Source of the DNA: Parasponia andersonii
Taxonomy: Eukaryota > Streptophyta > Magnoliopsida > Rosales > Cannabaceae
Length of the DNA stretch: 64,000 bases
Direction of reading: 5' to 3'
Assembly (NCBI GenBank): GCA_002914805.1
Contig: JXTB01000032.1
Location: forward strand, 665,363 to 729,362
Position 1 is the first letter of the stretch; every line of letters starts with the position of its first letter. Below, one piece after another: positions 35,151 through 48,393 of the stretch. Made by a program: the position numbers and the translations under genes. The notes beneath the pieces were generated by a model, which saw nothing but the letters and a program-made list of their open reading frames with translations, did not search any database and had not been told where the DNA came from.

Positions 35151-35595
35151 CAATAGAGACATGCATGATAATTCTAAGCAATTTAACGTGATATCCTGAG
35201 TCCACGGTGTTTGACAGTAAAAGATGTGATTACGTAAGCAAAAGCGGTTAATTAATTAGAGCTTTAGGGTAGAAGGTTTTCCACAGCCAAAATACTCGAT
35301 GTATGCTCAATGAAATCTCTCATTCTATTGATGGAGACAGAGGAGAATAGTGTACATTTTATTTGGCTTAGGAACCAAAACTCTAATAGTTATGTCCTTA
35401 TATACTGACAGTCAATAGATACCTTATTAATCCTTATAAATTTAGTATTAAGTAACCATATATTACACAGACTATACTTAATGAGTAATTTTCGGAACCT
35501 ATAATTAGATCAACGATCTCACTTAATTAAACAATCCTAATATATATAATTGTTTTAAACCTATGGCCCACGTTGGCTCATACGTGTATAACCCA
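35151..35595 (-). repeat. Right LTR (5' LTR) of minus-strand copia
   Basis: About 445 bp ending TACGTGTATAACCCA at 35595. Aligns with 29440-29837 of the left LTR. The left edge was placed next to the PBS-like site and is approximate. Confidence 0.65.
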
Positions 35596-37686
35596 AAAAA
35601 AAATCACGTACAAAACTAAACATGAACATAACAAATGTGAGAACATATACCGTACGTGTGTGTGAGAGAGAGAGAGATAGATTGAACAAGAAGTGGTTAT
35701 AAAAATTTGGTGGTGTATGGTGGGATGTCCTCATCTTTCCACGTACAAACTAATTAAACCATAAAATAGACAAATAAATAAAACCGACGAGAAATTCACG
35801 TGGCTGTCTTTGTCTTTGCAAAGCTAAATTACAAGTGTACACGACACAGCTCTTAATGGCTGCATGTGCAACCACAACAGAATCACCTATGGTGGGGTCA
35901 ACTCTCATCTCTTCCCTTCAAAACACAGGTCAAACAGTTATAATTATATTAATTTTTTGGGAGAATAATTATGTTAATTTTAATATCTGCTTTTGTTACA
36001 TTATTTATTTACTCTAGGAAAAATAGGACTCTTTTACTTTAAATTTTAAACCAACAATTTTAGAAGATTATTTGGTAGGGAACAACCATAGTTTCTGAAA
36101 TTATATGACACTTTTTAATACCATGTTTTTCAAAAATTTATTATATCATAAAAGATCTGCATATTGACAACCCAATATTGAATCTAGACGTATGAAGATA
36201 TTTTGGCCCTTTCTGATGATCTCTTAGACTGAATTTGGTAAAAATCTTTTAAAAACTTCCTTCTCAAAATAAAATAAAATAATGTAAAAGTAAACCAAGA
36301 TTAAAATTTCATCCCCTCAAAAAAAAAAAAAAAAAACAACGAAAATCCCGTGTTTTCAATTTCAAATATATAATCTAGTAGTCAAGTCTAGAAGTAAAGA
36401 AACGAAATATCTCTTTGAGAGCAGTTAAGTTTTCACAAATAAAAGATTTCAATCAATGTTTTTCTTGCTAAAAAAATTAGGCTTAACCCTTGTAAAAACA
36501 AATCCTAGCCTCTCTTTTTCTGTGAAAACTTTCCTCCCTATAACTCCGATCTTTTGTGGATAGTAGTCTTCCGAGGAGGGAGATTCTAAATGCTCCTTAG
36601 GATCTCTCTCAAATAGGATTTTCTTTTTATTTTGTTTGATAGACCTTATTCTTGGATGAAGGTTGATTTTTGTCTTTACAATCATTTTGTCTTCACTTTT
36701 CACGTGCGTTTAGTTTCAGATCTAAAATAATAGAGATTGAAGAATATTGATCTTCACTGTCACCAGATCATTCAGAAGAGCAACTTGGATTTTTCTTTTT
36801 TTCTAAGGATTTGATGTTTATTGACTTAAAATCTTTCATCTAAAGAATCAAATATTGCTAGTCATTCAATGTCTCATTAAGGGCCTATTATGTTATTGAA
36901 TGTATTTTGCTTATTATCTTTTTTCCTTAATGTCATGATTAATCATACGTTCACCACGAAACTTCACATATTTAACTACATTTGTTCCGGGAGTGGACGT
37001 TGAGTTTATTAATTTGGTTGGAAAAGATCCCTTCTTCCATGTGAATATATTATTGTTGATTTTTTTAATAGCAGGTTTGTTTATCTCAAATATATATATA
37101 TATATATATAATACTATTATTAATTAAATATTTATTCCATCAAACTTAAAATATGTGTAATTTATTTTTGTTGATGGCTAAAGGCACCGATCTTGAAAAT
37201 AGAATGATAAAGAGCAACTATCTAACTTGTGTTAATTTGTTATCAAAATTCTAATCTCAAAATTCTAATAGTAGCAATTTATTTTCTAAACTTTTTGATT
37301 TAAAGTAATTTGGTTCATAGTTGTCTAAATTATAATCTGTTACTAATTATTTGATAAAAAAATATGTGATGAGCATATAGTTAAATATATATTTTAAAAA
37401 AATAAACTGAATAAAAAAATTTGTGCTTACAATAATTGTCTATTTACTTTATTACCCAAAAAAAAGGGGGAAAAAAAAAAAGAAACGTGAAAAAGAAGAA
37501 AACTTGGAACAATAAGAGATACAAGACTAGGAGGGGACCGCGTCATATTGCTCCTGCTACGAATTGGTTGACCCTCACAAGTAATGTGTAATACTATTAC
37601 TTCAAATAAATACTAGTAATTCAATATTTTTGACAACTTATGCAAAGAGTGTAGATCAATTTCACGATACCGTACGTACCCTAGAA

Positions 37687-37735
<49 letters not shown>

Positions 37736-39386
37736 TTATTTATTTATTTAGAAAAATTCTAAATATATATATTTTTTTATTTTCTTTTAGACTCTCCTCA
37801 TTATTTGACACATGATTTTCATTATCCAAAAATTAAGAAAGTATAAAAAAGAGTATAAATGAAAGTGTTCTTAGCGTTACTCGTTTATACATAAAGAAAA
37901 GTTGCATATAAGATAGCAGTGTTTGTTTGATATCACTTTTCTCTCTATTTTATTTATTTATTATTATATTTTTGGGCCAAAACTTATGGTGCTTAAAAAC
38001 AAATTCACATAGATTCTTAAAATTGCAAGACCCAATTAACACTCGGTAATGGTCATCAAATCGTGGATTTTTTTTTTTTAATTAGTTAAGAGGATGAATT
38101 GGGGTTAGTTGCTATAATTTTGCGGATATAACAACTTATCTGTCAATTTTTTTTTTTCAATAGACCACGTCAAAATTTTCGACTAGTTAAGGCGCATCAA
38201 GTGCCAATTTTCCTTTTGTTTAGAAACAAGAAGTAATGGTGATTCTCTCATTTTGAGAAGATTTCTAACCTCTAATTTACTTTGATTACAAAAATTGATA
38301 TAAAACAAAGCATAGTGAGTATGAGTAGAATAACAAATTAACCAAGAAGTTTTGGGACCATTTTAGCTGTTCAAAACACTATTTCACATAACACTAAACA
38401 CTGCCATTTGAATTTTCTAGTGACAAGATTATTCAATCAAAAAAAAAAAAAGATACATTGTCATAAAGAAAGGGCACATACTTATATAGAATAAGATGTG
38501 CAGTCAAAAGTGCCCAAAAGCAAAACACTTTTGAGAGGGAGAATGAAATCCACATGATTTGCATGAGGCAAGAGCTGCTTTGTGGCCTACCATTTGTGAA
38601 TCCCACTATCTAACATCAAAAGGACTTGTACCTATATATATCCTTACTAGTATAATCTTATGGGGTCCCTTATGTGGGACTACTCTATTGTAGTGTTCCT
38701 CGTTGCAAATCCACCATCTCAAATCCCCTTTGGTTAACTCTATTCTCACTTCCTGCCGACACTCATTTTGTATTGTGAGAGAGAGAGAGAGAGAGACAAA
38801 ATAATAATTATAAATAGAGTGAAACTTTGATATAGATTGACTAATGCAAATATACAACTAGTTTTTACACGTGTAAATCTTAGAATTGAAACAATGTCCA
38901 CCTAATCTCCAGAGAACTCATCCTATTTAGTATTGGAATACAACTTGAGCTATCAATAATCAATAAAGGTACAGAAACAATAGAAAGAGAAATGACTCAC
39001 TGTGAAACATGACCTTATTTCTTACATTAAATAACAATCAACAATGACTTTTGACTATAAAAGAACCAACAAACCAAAAAACAAGAAGAAGGTGGTGTGA
39101 GGATTTGAATTTTATGATGCTGAATAACTTGCCTATGTCTCGGACAACCGAAAAAATTGATTGCAAACAAGGACAAAGAAGCAGAAAAAATGAACTATAC
39201 GGGAACTTATAATGAGGAGAACTTGACTTATTTTGTTTCGAGTGGCTGTTTGCATTTACCTGTATCCTTGAGCTCTCTGAATAGCTTCCATAACGAGTTT
39301 TGCCGCTGCCACCATATTGATTGGCATCTCTTATTCTCCCTTTATTTTTTTTATAGCTTTACCTTAAACTATTGAGTCCGCAATCA
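35596..39386. other. Intergenic DNA, no gene supported
   Basis: AT-rich with (GA)n at 35663-35675 and 38778-38796, (TA)n at 37089-37110 and 37691-37730. A short frame at 35856-35928 (MAACATTTESPMVGSTLISS) ends in a consensus donor, CACAG|GT, but no downstream exon could be joined to it. A minus-strand frame at 38606-38857 lacks any known motif. The last few hundred bases probably include the 3' UTR of the CSLC gene. Confidence 0.5.
37691..37730. repeat. (TA)20 microsatellite
   Basis: Forty bases of perfect TA repeat followed by a (TTTA)n tail to about 37750. Confidence 0.95.
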
Positions 39387-42069
39387 CTAGCTCATTTGTT
39401 CACCAATTAGATCAAGACCCACCAGGAGGAATGTTACACCTTGGAATAGCAAGAAATAGAAATGCACTCCTTGGGCTGATAGAAGGCTCCTGATTGCAGC
39501 AGTCAGTAGTAAGAAAGCCAAAGTCAGTTCTTTCTTATAGATCTTGTTCATTTTCTTGACAGGAGGTTTTGGAGCAGCATCTTGATGTCCTTTTAATTTA
39601 TTGAGTTCAGAGAGCCCACTATCAGAAGTTCCCCTGAAAAGTTGCGGGTGATTCATCGCCTTTGCTTCCCTCTCCTCCGCAGCTAACAAGTCGGGCTCAG
39701 ATGATCTACCAGCCTTCTTGGTGACAACCCATTCATATGAGCTACCAAGTTTGAACAACCCAGATACCATGGCATTGAATTTAGTCACAGACATTGTGTT
39801 TTCGAAAAGAAGGTAGGGGACAATGAAGGGAAATGATCCGGGTGAAGGGAGAATGTTCAGGAACGACATGAAAACAGGCACGTAACAAATAACCCATAAA
39901 GGTAGCTCGGCTTCAGGGACAAACATGGTCAAGGGAAGAATTATGCAGAACAACGTGAAAGAATAAAATGGGAGAATTAACTTCCTCAGTAAAAAGAATA
40001 GTAGTATTAAGTTGGCCTTCTTAAAGAAGGTAAGCTGCAATATCACATTCAATGCACTCTCAGAATGTCATCAATGGGGAAACAAATTGCAAGGTAAGGA
40101 AAAGATAATGCAAGTATGTTAACTACCTTTGAGGCAATAACCGCCGGAAGGCACAAACGGAAAAGATGCATTGGACCAGAATGCCAACGGTGTTGTTGCT
40201 TCTTGTAAGCTTCATAAGACTCCGGAAGTTCACAAAGAACCTGAAAACCAGTTTCATAATGTATTTGAAGGGTTAACAATTTTTAAACTGACGTTCAGTC
40301 TAAGCTTTGCTTGTTTCCTTTACACAAATGTAACCAAAAATTTAATGGCATTCCAAGCAAAAAGGAAAAAAAAAAAAGTAAAAATAAAACTACTATAGTG
40401 CAACAAAACGGAAAGAAATAAAGGCTACCTTGACATCATTGAGGAATATGAATTTCCAACCATTAAGATGGGCACGAACTGCTATATCCATATCTTCAAC
40501 TGTTGTGCGCTCAAGCCAGCCTCCGGATTCTTCGAGTGCTTTGATTCTCCAAACACCAGCAGTGCCATTAAAACCAAAGAAATTAAGAAATACCCCATTA
40601 ACCTGCTGTTCCACCTCAAAGTGGAAACACAAATTGATGTTTTGGAGGCGTGTCAATAAGTTCTCATCCTTGTTCACAAATGTCCATCTAGCCTGAACCA
40701 ACCCCAGCTCAGGATTGTCCTATTTCATAAATTGAAACAAAAATGACAATGTAAAATCAGTTACCTAAAAGAAACATGACCATAGACTACAAAGAAAAAG
40801 TTACTTCAAATCTTGCCACCTTAAAATGTGGAATTGTTAGCTTGAGGAAGTCTGGGTTCGGTTGAAAATCAGCATCAAAGATAGCAACATACTCATAGTC
40901 CTTGACATAATCACAATTCATAGCAGACTTGAGATTCCCAGCTTTATAGCCAGTTCTTACCAAACGATGCCGGTAAATAATGTTGATCCCCTTTTGACTC
41001 CACTTGCTAACCTCTGCCTTAATTAACCACTGTATGCTTTCATCATCAGAATCATCCAGAATTTGAATCAACAGTCGTTCTTTTGGCCAATCAAGTTGGC
41101 AAACCGCTGAAATAGATTGTTCATATACCTGAAGGCAGTTCAAGACAAAGTCTCTATCACCAAACACCATTGTAAGCTAGACTATAACCAAGTATAATTT
41201 TCAAATGTTATAGATACTTTTCCAAACTAGGAACTGCTAAACTTGAGATTAAAACTAAGTTAACAAAGAGATAGCATAACGAACCATGATAAATTAGTTG
41301 CAGTTACAGCAAATAAGTAAGGGAAAAGCACAGAAACGGTTACCTCTCTCTCATTACACATGGGAATCTGAACAAGAACCATGGGATAGCTACATCCTGC
41401 GCCTTCCAAATCCGCCAACTTGAATGGTTCCCCTTCAATTGTTGGCTTAATCTTCTTGTACTTAATCCAAAAACAACCGAGACAGAGCAACATACGGTCA
41501 GCCGATTGAATTAGGAAAAGAGCAACACAGAAGTTGGAGAGAGAGACTATTGCAGGTGCAATGTAGTCTGCTCTGAACTCCAACCATGAAACATAAACCG
41601 TATGGAGCCACCCTTTGATCTCTGAAGTTTGGGGAATATGCAAATTGTTGCTCTGGAAATAATGCCAACCATTCAAGTGTGCAACAACTTCAAAAGCCAA
41701 AAAACACAAAGCCATGACCAAAAATGCCAGTATGAGCCTGAACAGGAACCTTCCTTTCCAAGACTTCTCACTCTCCATGGTTACTCCTTCCCCAAATATG
41801 AGTCTTTTCTTTATTGAACCAAGCAATGCCCACATAAGATTTCCCACCCAAGCAACACAACCGACAGCTCTATGAGCTTTTAGAAGCCAAACCCATGTGT
41901 ATTGTTTAGCATTTTTGCCTCTATCCTTATCAACTGGCCTAAATGCAGCATCAGGGCCATCTATTTCAAGCACAGAGTAATTGGGGTTTTCCATGGTTAC
42001 CACCACTGGATTTCCCTTCCTCGTACTATCCTTAGCCCACCATTTGGAGATACCTAAGCTTGGAGCCAT
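39387..42069 (-). CDS. CSLC5: Cellulose synthase-like C, xyloglucan glucan synthase (CSLC5-like)
   Basis: Five exons, all phase 0 with GT-AG borders: 41344-42069, 40820-41128, 40429-40719, 40127-40240 and 39387-40034. They total 2088 nt, or 695 residues, the usual CSLC size. The start at 42069 ([13 protein letters not shown]) is the first ATG in frame. Two N-terminal membrane segments precede the cytosolic GT2 domain, with [10 protein letters not shown] (first Asp pair), AIFDADFQP (DxD), TVEDMDIAV (TED-like) and QQHRW (QxxRW). Further membrane spans follow (for example [20 protein letters not shown]), and the end is [21 protein letters not shown] proteins polymerise the beta-1,4-glucan backbone of xyloglucan in the Golgi. 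The N-terminus most resembles CSLC5/CSLC12-type members; the exact orthologue needs a tree. No lesion is seen. Confidence 0.93.
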
Positions 42070-43841
42070 ACTTTTCCTAACTTCCAAACAGACAGTAGAA
42101 ACAAAGATTTTCCCGGAAAATGAGAGACAACAAAAGTACTTACTTCAAGTGCAGGAGCCTTGAAACCTTACTATGAGCAAGGACCGTACAGAACCCAGAT
42201 CCCAACATTGAAAAAATCAAATGCCCATTTCAGGTATAAGCACGCAAAACTGAACCAACAATGAGAGGAAAGCACAAACTTTAAGTAAGAAAATTTCCCA
42301 ACCCGGAAAACAAAATGAGAAAAACTCAAAAACCCATTTGAGGCCTAATCACATAAAATCAGATCCACCACTCAAGAACTTGAAAAACCCAGTTTAAGCT
42401 TCACAAGGAGAAACCAAAATGCAACAAAGCGAGAAAAAATGAGAATAGAGGAGCAAGAAAGAGTGTCTAAGCTTAAGGGTGTTCCTTTTTCTTTTTTTAA
42501 TGTTTTCCTCCCTTTTTTCCGTTCTTGCTAGTTGCTACTCACTACCACCTGAAGGCTCCAAGAAACCCAGCATTGGAAATTACCACAATGGAAGAATGCT
42601 TAAGCATCAAAATCTGTAAAACCCTTTTAAACTATAATAGCCCATTAGTTAACTAATGAGACCAACAATAACCAAACATAAACAAAACCCAAGGTTTTTT
42701 TTTTTTTAACAGATTACCATGGTTTGGAATAAACAAATGAAGAATAAGTTCTTCTTTGATAAACCCAAAAGAAAAAAAGTAAAAATGTTAAACGAAGGCA
42801 TAAACTTTTAGCATTTTTTAAATAGTATATTAAAAGAACATAAAGAGGAGTACTTATGTTTTGGGGTTGGGAATTTGAAGAACGAATTGCGGAAATTCAG
42901 AAGCGGAGGGAAGCAAAGCAGTGATTATAGTATTAGTATCTGTAAAATAATAATATAATGAAGACAAAGTAAAATAGTTAGAAAGGAATGGCCACAGTCA
43001 CAGACAACACAGATCCCCAAGTCTTATTTGGCTCTCCTTCTTTGTCCAAATGTAAATTCAAATTTTGTCTGTCAAATTCTTTTTTTTCTTTCTTCCCAAC
43101 GATGTCGGTGGTCTTCATTAACAAGTATGGTGAGTAAACTTTATCCTTTTGTCCAACTAGTGGAATATGCTTTATATTATTCTGAAATTTTTTTGTTGCT
43201 TATTTTTTTTGTTTCACTATAATTTTTTTGTTGTTTATTATTTTTCTTTAAATTTATTTTTATTATTTTTGTCATAGAAATATGGCTACATATTTATATT
43301 TGCAATATGTGTATTGGGTCAGGATATAATATGTTCGGAGACCAATCTTATTATACGATTTTCTACTGTCATATTGAAAAAAATATATTTAGTGTTGAAT
43401 AAATCATGTAATAGGACCGGTCTAGAAAAAGTGAAAGGGTATTATATCTAAAACTTATATTATGAGTAGGTTCAAATGTAATCTCATTCGGAGACGAGTC
43501 TCGTCACATAATTTAACTAATGCTTAACAATATCATATTAGACAAATGTGTTTTACGTCGGCTCAATCATGTGACAAGACTTGACTTTATCCTATTCCAT
43601 ATATATGTATATATTTATGTTGCATATAATTGTTTATATGTAATAAGCCAAATATGTTTTTCTTTTTAAAAATAAAATAAAAGCAAAATATTCACTTCTA
43701 TTGGATTTTAAAAAAATAAAAATTGGAGGTGAATCAAAGGAATGCCTGATATGATACTAACATATACAATAATTCAAGTAATTTCTTGGTTTTATTTTTT
43801 AATTTCTAAGAAAAAAATCTATGTTACTAATACTTAAAAAG

Positions 43842-43885
<44 letters not shown>

Positions 43886-44647
43886 TTTTTTCCGACAATA
43901 ATGCAACTTAATTAAAGGGCAGGTCAATGGTATATGCTGTCAATTATTCAACTTTCTAGTTAGTGCAACAGTAAGTGTATCTTTCCCATTAAATAAAAGA
44001 AAAGTGAAAAACAACGTGTTTCTTGTGCGCCGTAAAATTATAAGTGTTGCTTTTACCTATGTTTCCAATTTTAGTCTTCTAATTTAAATATCCAACCGAT
44101 GATTTAATGTCCCATTATACTAAAGGTTTAAATAAAAATGAGAATAGTAATATGTTGTGACAATAATTTATTGGTTGCACAAAAAGTGAGAGAATAAAAC
44201 GAGAGATCAAAATAGAGAGAATTTGGAGCTTTTTTTTTTTTTGATTAAGAATTTTGAGCTTTTAAGTTTACTTAAGATTTCATATTTAAGCTTCTTCTCG
44301 ATTGGTTCGTACTGCCAAGGCCCACACGCTACTTTGCCCTTCATACTGATGCAGACCTTTTTTTTGGAGCTAAACTGTGTTGGAATGGGGGCTATTCTCT
44401 GAAATGAAGCTTGTTGTATTATTGCTTACAATCTTAGAAGTTAAATCTTTTATGATTGTCCCTTGAAAAAGGAAAAGATCTTTTATGGCTTTAACTTTGT
44501 AACTAATGATAAAAGAAATATATTGCACAAGAGCAATTAATCTAAACATTCTTGAAAGTGATTGTGAGAGATTTGCACGTGCTTCTTAAATTTGTAGACG
44601 AAATATAATATGGTCTCATAAATGGTAATTGATATTAAAGTTATGAA
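42070..44647. other. CSLC upstream region and intergenic DNA
   Basis: 42070-42450 is probably 5' UTR or promoter (C/T-rich on the gene strand, GGAAACACC-free and without ORF). 43100-44000 is very AT-rich with a (TA)20 run at 43845-43884. Repeated degenerate phrases near 43330-43600 (GAGACGAGTCTCGTCAC, AATCATGTGACAAG) suggest an old diverged repeat. No gene seen. Confidence 0.5.
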
Positions 44648-44656
44648 AAAATTATT
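44648..44656. other. Target-site duplication, left (9 bp)
   Basis: AAAATTATT directly precedes the left terminus of the MULE and is repeated exactly at 56271-56279. A 9-bp duplication is the Mutator superfamily hallmark. Confidence 0.9.
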
Positions 44657-44677
44657 GAGAAATTAGGTTAAATATGC
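44657..44677 (+). repeat. MULE left terminal inverted repeat
   Basis: 21 bases identical to the complement of 56250-56270. Similarity continues loosely to ~44705 (CATATGTTGGCACGTAT against CATATTTTGGCCCATGTA). Short TIR compared with classical Mu. Confidence 0.9.
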
Positions 44678-45159
44678 ATCATAAGAGGCATATGTTGGCA
44701 CGTATATTTTTCTCAATAAAATTCTAAAAAATATGTATATAACCACCTGAAATGTCACTTCTGCTCTTAATAATTGGTTTATAATATATATATCGCTCTT
44801 CTCCTCTTTAACCTAGTTGTAGCTCATTATTTCTCCCTTTATATCCTCACAATCTTTCCTGTAATCTCATGCTTGAATTTATCACACTGTCTAAGGAGCT
44901 GAAATTCTAAGAGCAGAAAAGAAGAAAAAGATAAAAGTTGAAAAAATAGAAAAAAGACTTGGCGGTAAGACGGAGGACAGAAATCTGCGAAATAAGTATG
45001 TAATTTATATGTTCAAATATTATGGGTACTATTTGAAATAGTTTTTAACTGAGTTTCGATATGTTACGAGCATAATTTATACATTAAAAGTTATTTTCTG
45101 GGTCTGGGATTATCTGCAAAAGTCTGGATTTCTCAAAAAATAAGACTGTCTCATGATAA

Positions 45160-45655
45160 GCATCGAATTTTCGATGTAATTTCGACCATATTTCGATAAA
45201 CTCTGAGATGTAAGAATTTCGTCGACTATATTTCGATTATAATTCGATGGTAGTCGAATTTTTGACCTATTTTCGATTACTATTTCGATTATTTTTCCAA
45301 TCAATTTCGATGTATTTCGATTATAATTTCGACCAAATTTCGATGAAGTCTGAAATGTAAGAATTTCGTCGACTATATTTCGACTATAATTCGATGGTAG
45401 TCGAATTTTCGACCTATTTTCGATGACTATTTTCGATTATTTTTTTCGATGACTATTTCGATTATTTTTTCGATCAATTTCGATGTATTTCGATTATAAT
45501 TCGACCAAATTTCGATGAAGTCTGAGATGTAAGAATTCGTCGACTATATTTCGACTATAATTCGATGATAGTCGAATTTTCGACCTATTTTCGATAACTA
45601 TTTCGATTATTTTTTTCGATCAATTTCAACCAATTTTCGATGGCTACAAAATATA
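45160..45655. repeat. Left subterminal TTTCGA array
   Basis: About 25 TTTCGA words in ~500 bp, mostly TTTCGAT or TTTCGAC, arranged in three imperfect longer units that start TGTAAGAATT(T)CGTCGAC at 45209, 45356 and 45528 (steps 147 and 172 bp). The array ends ~90 bp before the transposase frame, so it sits where promoter and transposase-binding sites would be. Confidence 0.93.
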
Positions 45656-45746
45656 GATTCTTCCTTTTACATTTTATGATTTTTTCTGTTGAATCTAATT
45701 TCTTTTTTTTGTTTCATCTTTAGAGTCACGTTTCAAAATTATAGTT

Positions 45747-47946
45747 TTGTATAACGGTGAATGGATGTTTTCGTCAGAGAAAATATTATGGCCTTATATT
45801 GCTAAAGAAAGTAAGGCCATGGGTGTATGGATCGGTATAACTTTTGTAACCCTTGTAGATAAGCTGTATGAGGTAATTGGAGTGGATAAAAATCGTTTTG
45901 ATTTAGAACTTAAGGTTGTTTATAAATGTGATGGTGGAGATGGAATCCCTATTCCTCCAACGAAGATTACTACTGATAGTGACATAGAAATTTGGCTTGA
46001 GGAGATGTCTTACTCTATTCAGAACCGTACTTCTTTATGTATATCCATTTTACCGAAGTTGACACCTGTGGGTGAGGATTTGCAGTCAAAATGCTTCATT
46101 TGTACCTGAAACAGGTGCAGAGAAAATAGATGAGTTAAAGGAATACTTTGATGAAGTACCTAAGACTCCAGGGACAGCAACAGGGACTTCAAGTAGTCGA
46201 GTGCATAGAGTAAGAATAGTAGATAATGAAGCGAAGTGGAGTGCTCCCTTGTTTTCAGAAGGAGAATTGTCGCAGGGAACCCCTAACAACTTGTCAGTTA
46301 GATCTTCTAATTCAGTGAAAATCATGATCGGTCAACTATTTGAGAATGAGGAAGACTTGAAGCTGAAGCTGCACTTACATGCAATAAAGTGCAATTTTGA
46401 GTTTAAGGTAAAAAAGCCAGGCAAAGACTATTGGTTTATAACATGTATAGACGACAATTGTACGTGGCGGTTGCCAGATAGAAAGGTGGAGCAATCTGAC
46501 AAGTTTAAGGTGCGAAGATATGTGCCTGAANNNAGCCAACTCTAATTATGCCCCTCGATCAATAATCGACGATTTCTCAAAAGACTATGGGATTAACATG
46601 ATATATGAAAAGGCATGGAGATGTAGAGAAAAAGCACTTCTGTATGTGAGGGGAACAGTGGATGGTTCATACCAAAAGCTGTCATCTTACCTATATATGT
46701 TAGAAAAGATTAATCCAGGAACAGTAACACATTTAGAGACCGATGAGATGAGACGTTTCAAGTATTTCTTCATGTCATGGGTACATCTATTAGGGGCTTT
46801 AGAATAGCATGTCGTCCTGTGCTATGTGTGGATAGATCCTTCTTAAAAACAAACTGTGGAGGGACAATGTTGGCTGCGATTGCACAAGATGCAAACAGGC
46901 AGTTGTATCCTATTGCATTTGGAGCAGTCGACTCAGAGAACAACGACTCTTGGATGTATTTTATCGTGAAATTAAAGGAAGCAATTGGAGACGTTAAGAA
47001 CTTGGTCTTCGTATCAGACCGACACCCAAGTATTACGAATGCATTGCCGACTGTGTTCCTTGAAGCACACCACGGAGCTTGCATACATCACATTAGTATG
47101 AATATCCAAGCAAAATTCAAGACTGATCATTGCCACAGTAAGTACTTCTTGGCAGCAAAATCCTATCGGATGAGTGATTTTCTTCATCATTTTGAGAAGA
47201 TCAAGGTCAAAGATCAAGTCATTACTAATTATTTAGAAGAAATAGGCATTGAGAAATGGAGCTGTGCAAACTTCTCTGCCATTCGTTACAACATCATGAC
47301 AAGTAATAACGTTGAGAGCTTTAATAACACGAGTAGAGATGCACGGAAGTATCTAATCACAACTTTGGCGGAGTTTCTGAGGTATATACTACAAACTTAG
47401 TTTTTTGAAAGACGAACATTGGCAATGGAATCCAATAAACCATTACCGAAAAAGATTGAGAAGAAATTGGAGGACCGTATTGAGGCTGCGAAGACTTTGA
47501 TTGTTCAGCCTCTTAACCACTATGAGTTTTATGTCATGGACGGTGACAGAGACAGTCAAGTTAACTTAGAAACAGAGACTTGTAGTTGTAGGAGGTTTGA
47601 TTTGACAGGTCTGCCATGTACGCATGCATTGGCGGCTACTCTAAGTCGACGCATCAATCCATACTTCTTGTGTTCCTGGTATTATACATTTGACGCATGG
47701 CTGCACTCATACGCAGAGACTATATATCCAGTGGGAAATGAAGAAGAATAGAATGTACCTGATGATATTAGCAGACGTATGGTGGAACCACCTCCTTATA
47801 AACCAAAGGTTGGCCGGCCGAAAACAAAACGTACAAAGTCAAAAAGAGAGAAGATCATAATGCAACACCATTGTAGCCGTTGCACTGAAAAGGGTCACAA
47901 TCGGGCAACTTGTAGGTACATGATACCAACAGCTTCAAATAAATAA
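45747..47946 (+). pseudogene. MULE transposase (MuDR-type)
   Basis: Remnant frames in order: N-terminal region (45747-46109), DNA-binding-like region with KPGKDYWFITC and CTWRLP (46072-46530), then FSKDYGINMIYEKAWRCRE (46560-46630), the catalytic core (46777-47397), the SWIM finger TCSCRRFDLTGLPCTHALAA (47578-47640) and a C-terminal CCHC knuckle (CSRCTEKGHNRATC, ~47875-47915). Catalytic acids are visible in LCVDRSFLK and FVSDRHPSI, with CIHH after the second. Breaks: frameshift near 46085, three Ns at 46531, frameshift near 46785, TAG at 47398 and TAG at 47749. The last two stand where neighbouring motifs suggest Trp. The enzyme would cut and paste the element; this copy cannot. Confidence 0.88.
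46531..46533. other. Assembly gap (NNN)
   Basis: Three Ns inside the transposase coding region, just after RRYVPE. Flanks do not repeat each other. Gap size is unknown. Confidence 0.95.
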
Positions 47947-48119
47947 TTTTGTATAGAAAATCAAACAATAAATGATGTATCTTGAGAATTTTGTACTATT
48001 AATTTTATCATTTTAATTTTAGGATTTTAAGTACAATGTTGTAATGAATAATTTTAATATTTTAGTTGGAATAAGTTTGGATTATTATTTACTTTATTAT
48101 AATGATATAATGTTTTGAA

Positions 48120-48255
48120 AAAATTGTAATAGTCGAAAAATCCTCGAAAATGCATCGAAATTTCGAATCGAAATGCAATAGTTGAAAAATCATCGAAAAT
48201 GAATCAAAATGCATCTAAATGTCATCGAAAACAGTGACGAATATTATCGAATTTC
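48120..48255. repeat. Central TCGAAA cluster between convergent MULE genes
   Basis: ATCGAAA/GTCGAAA words recur about ten times between the 3' ends of the transposase and protease genes. The same cluster is present in the second copy at 49695-49820. On the plus strand the words read TCGAAA here and TTTCGA in the left array. Confidence 0.8.
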
Positions 48256-48393
48256 GTCTCTGGTTAACAAGCTGAATTATATCTCATTCATTTTGACTTC
48301 AAATTTTAACCTAAGTATGCACAGTAACATAATATATGCACAATACATCAGCTACTCTATCCCAAATAAAATTATTTACAAAAATGAGCAAAA

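Larger units (their letters stand above)
29333..35595 (-). mobile_element. Decayed Ty1/copia retrotransposon, minus strand (~6.26 kb)
   Basis: Direct repeats at 29333-29837 and 35151-35595 are related LTRs (shared TGATTACGTAAGC, TACTGACAGTCAATA, TACGTGTATAACCCA). Internal remnants read on the minus strand: Gag (33897-34085), post-integrase linker (31816-32058) and RT-like scraps (about 30998-31198). A PPT-like run (CCCAAGTGGGAGATAAT on the minus strand) abuts the left LTR, and a TGATATCATTACC site abuts the right LTR. The family is the same as the plus-strand element at 57722-64000. The pol region is saturated with stops. Confidence 0.85.

Noticed and set aside
35856..35928. Short Met-initiated frame ending in a consensus donor (CACAG|GT)
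   Set aside because: No downstream exon could be found that continues it.
38606..38857. 83-codon minus-strand frame
   Set aside because: Contains a (GA)n-derived Ser/Leu run and no recognisable domain.
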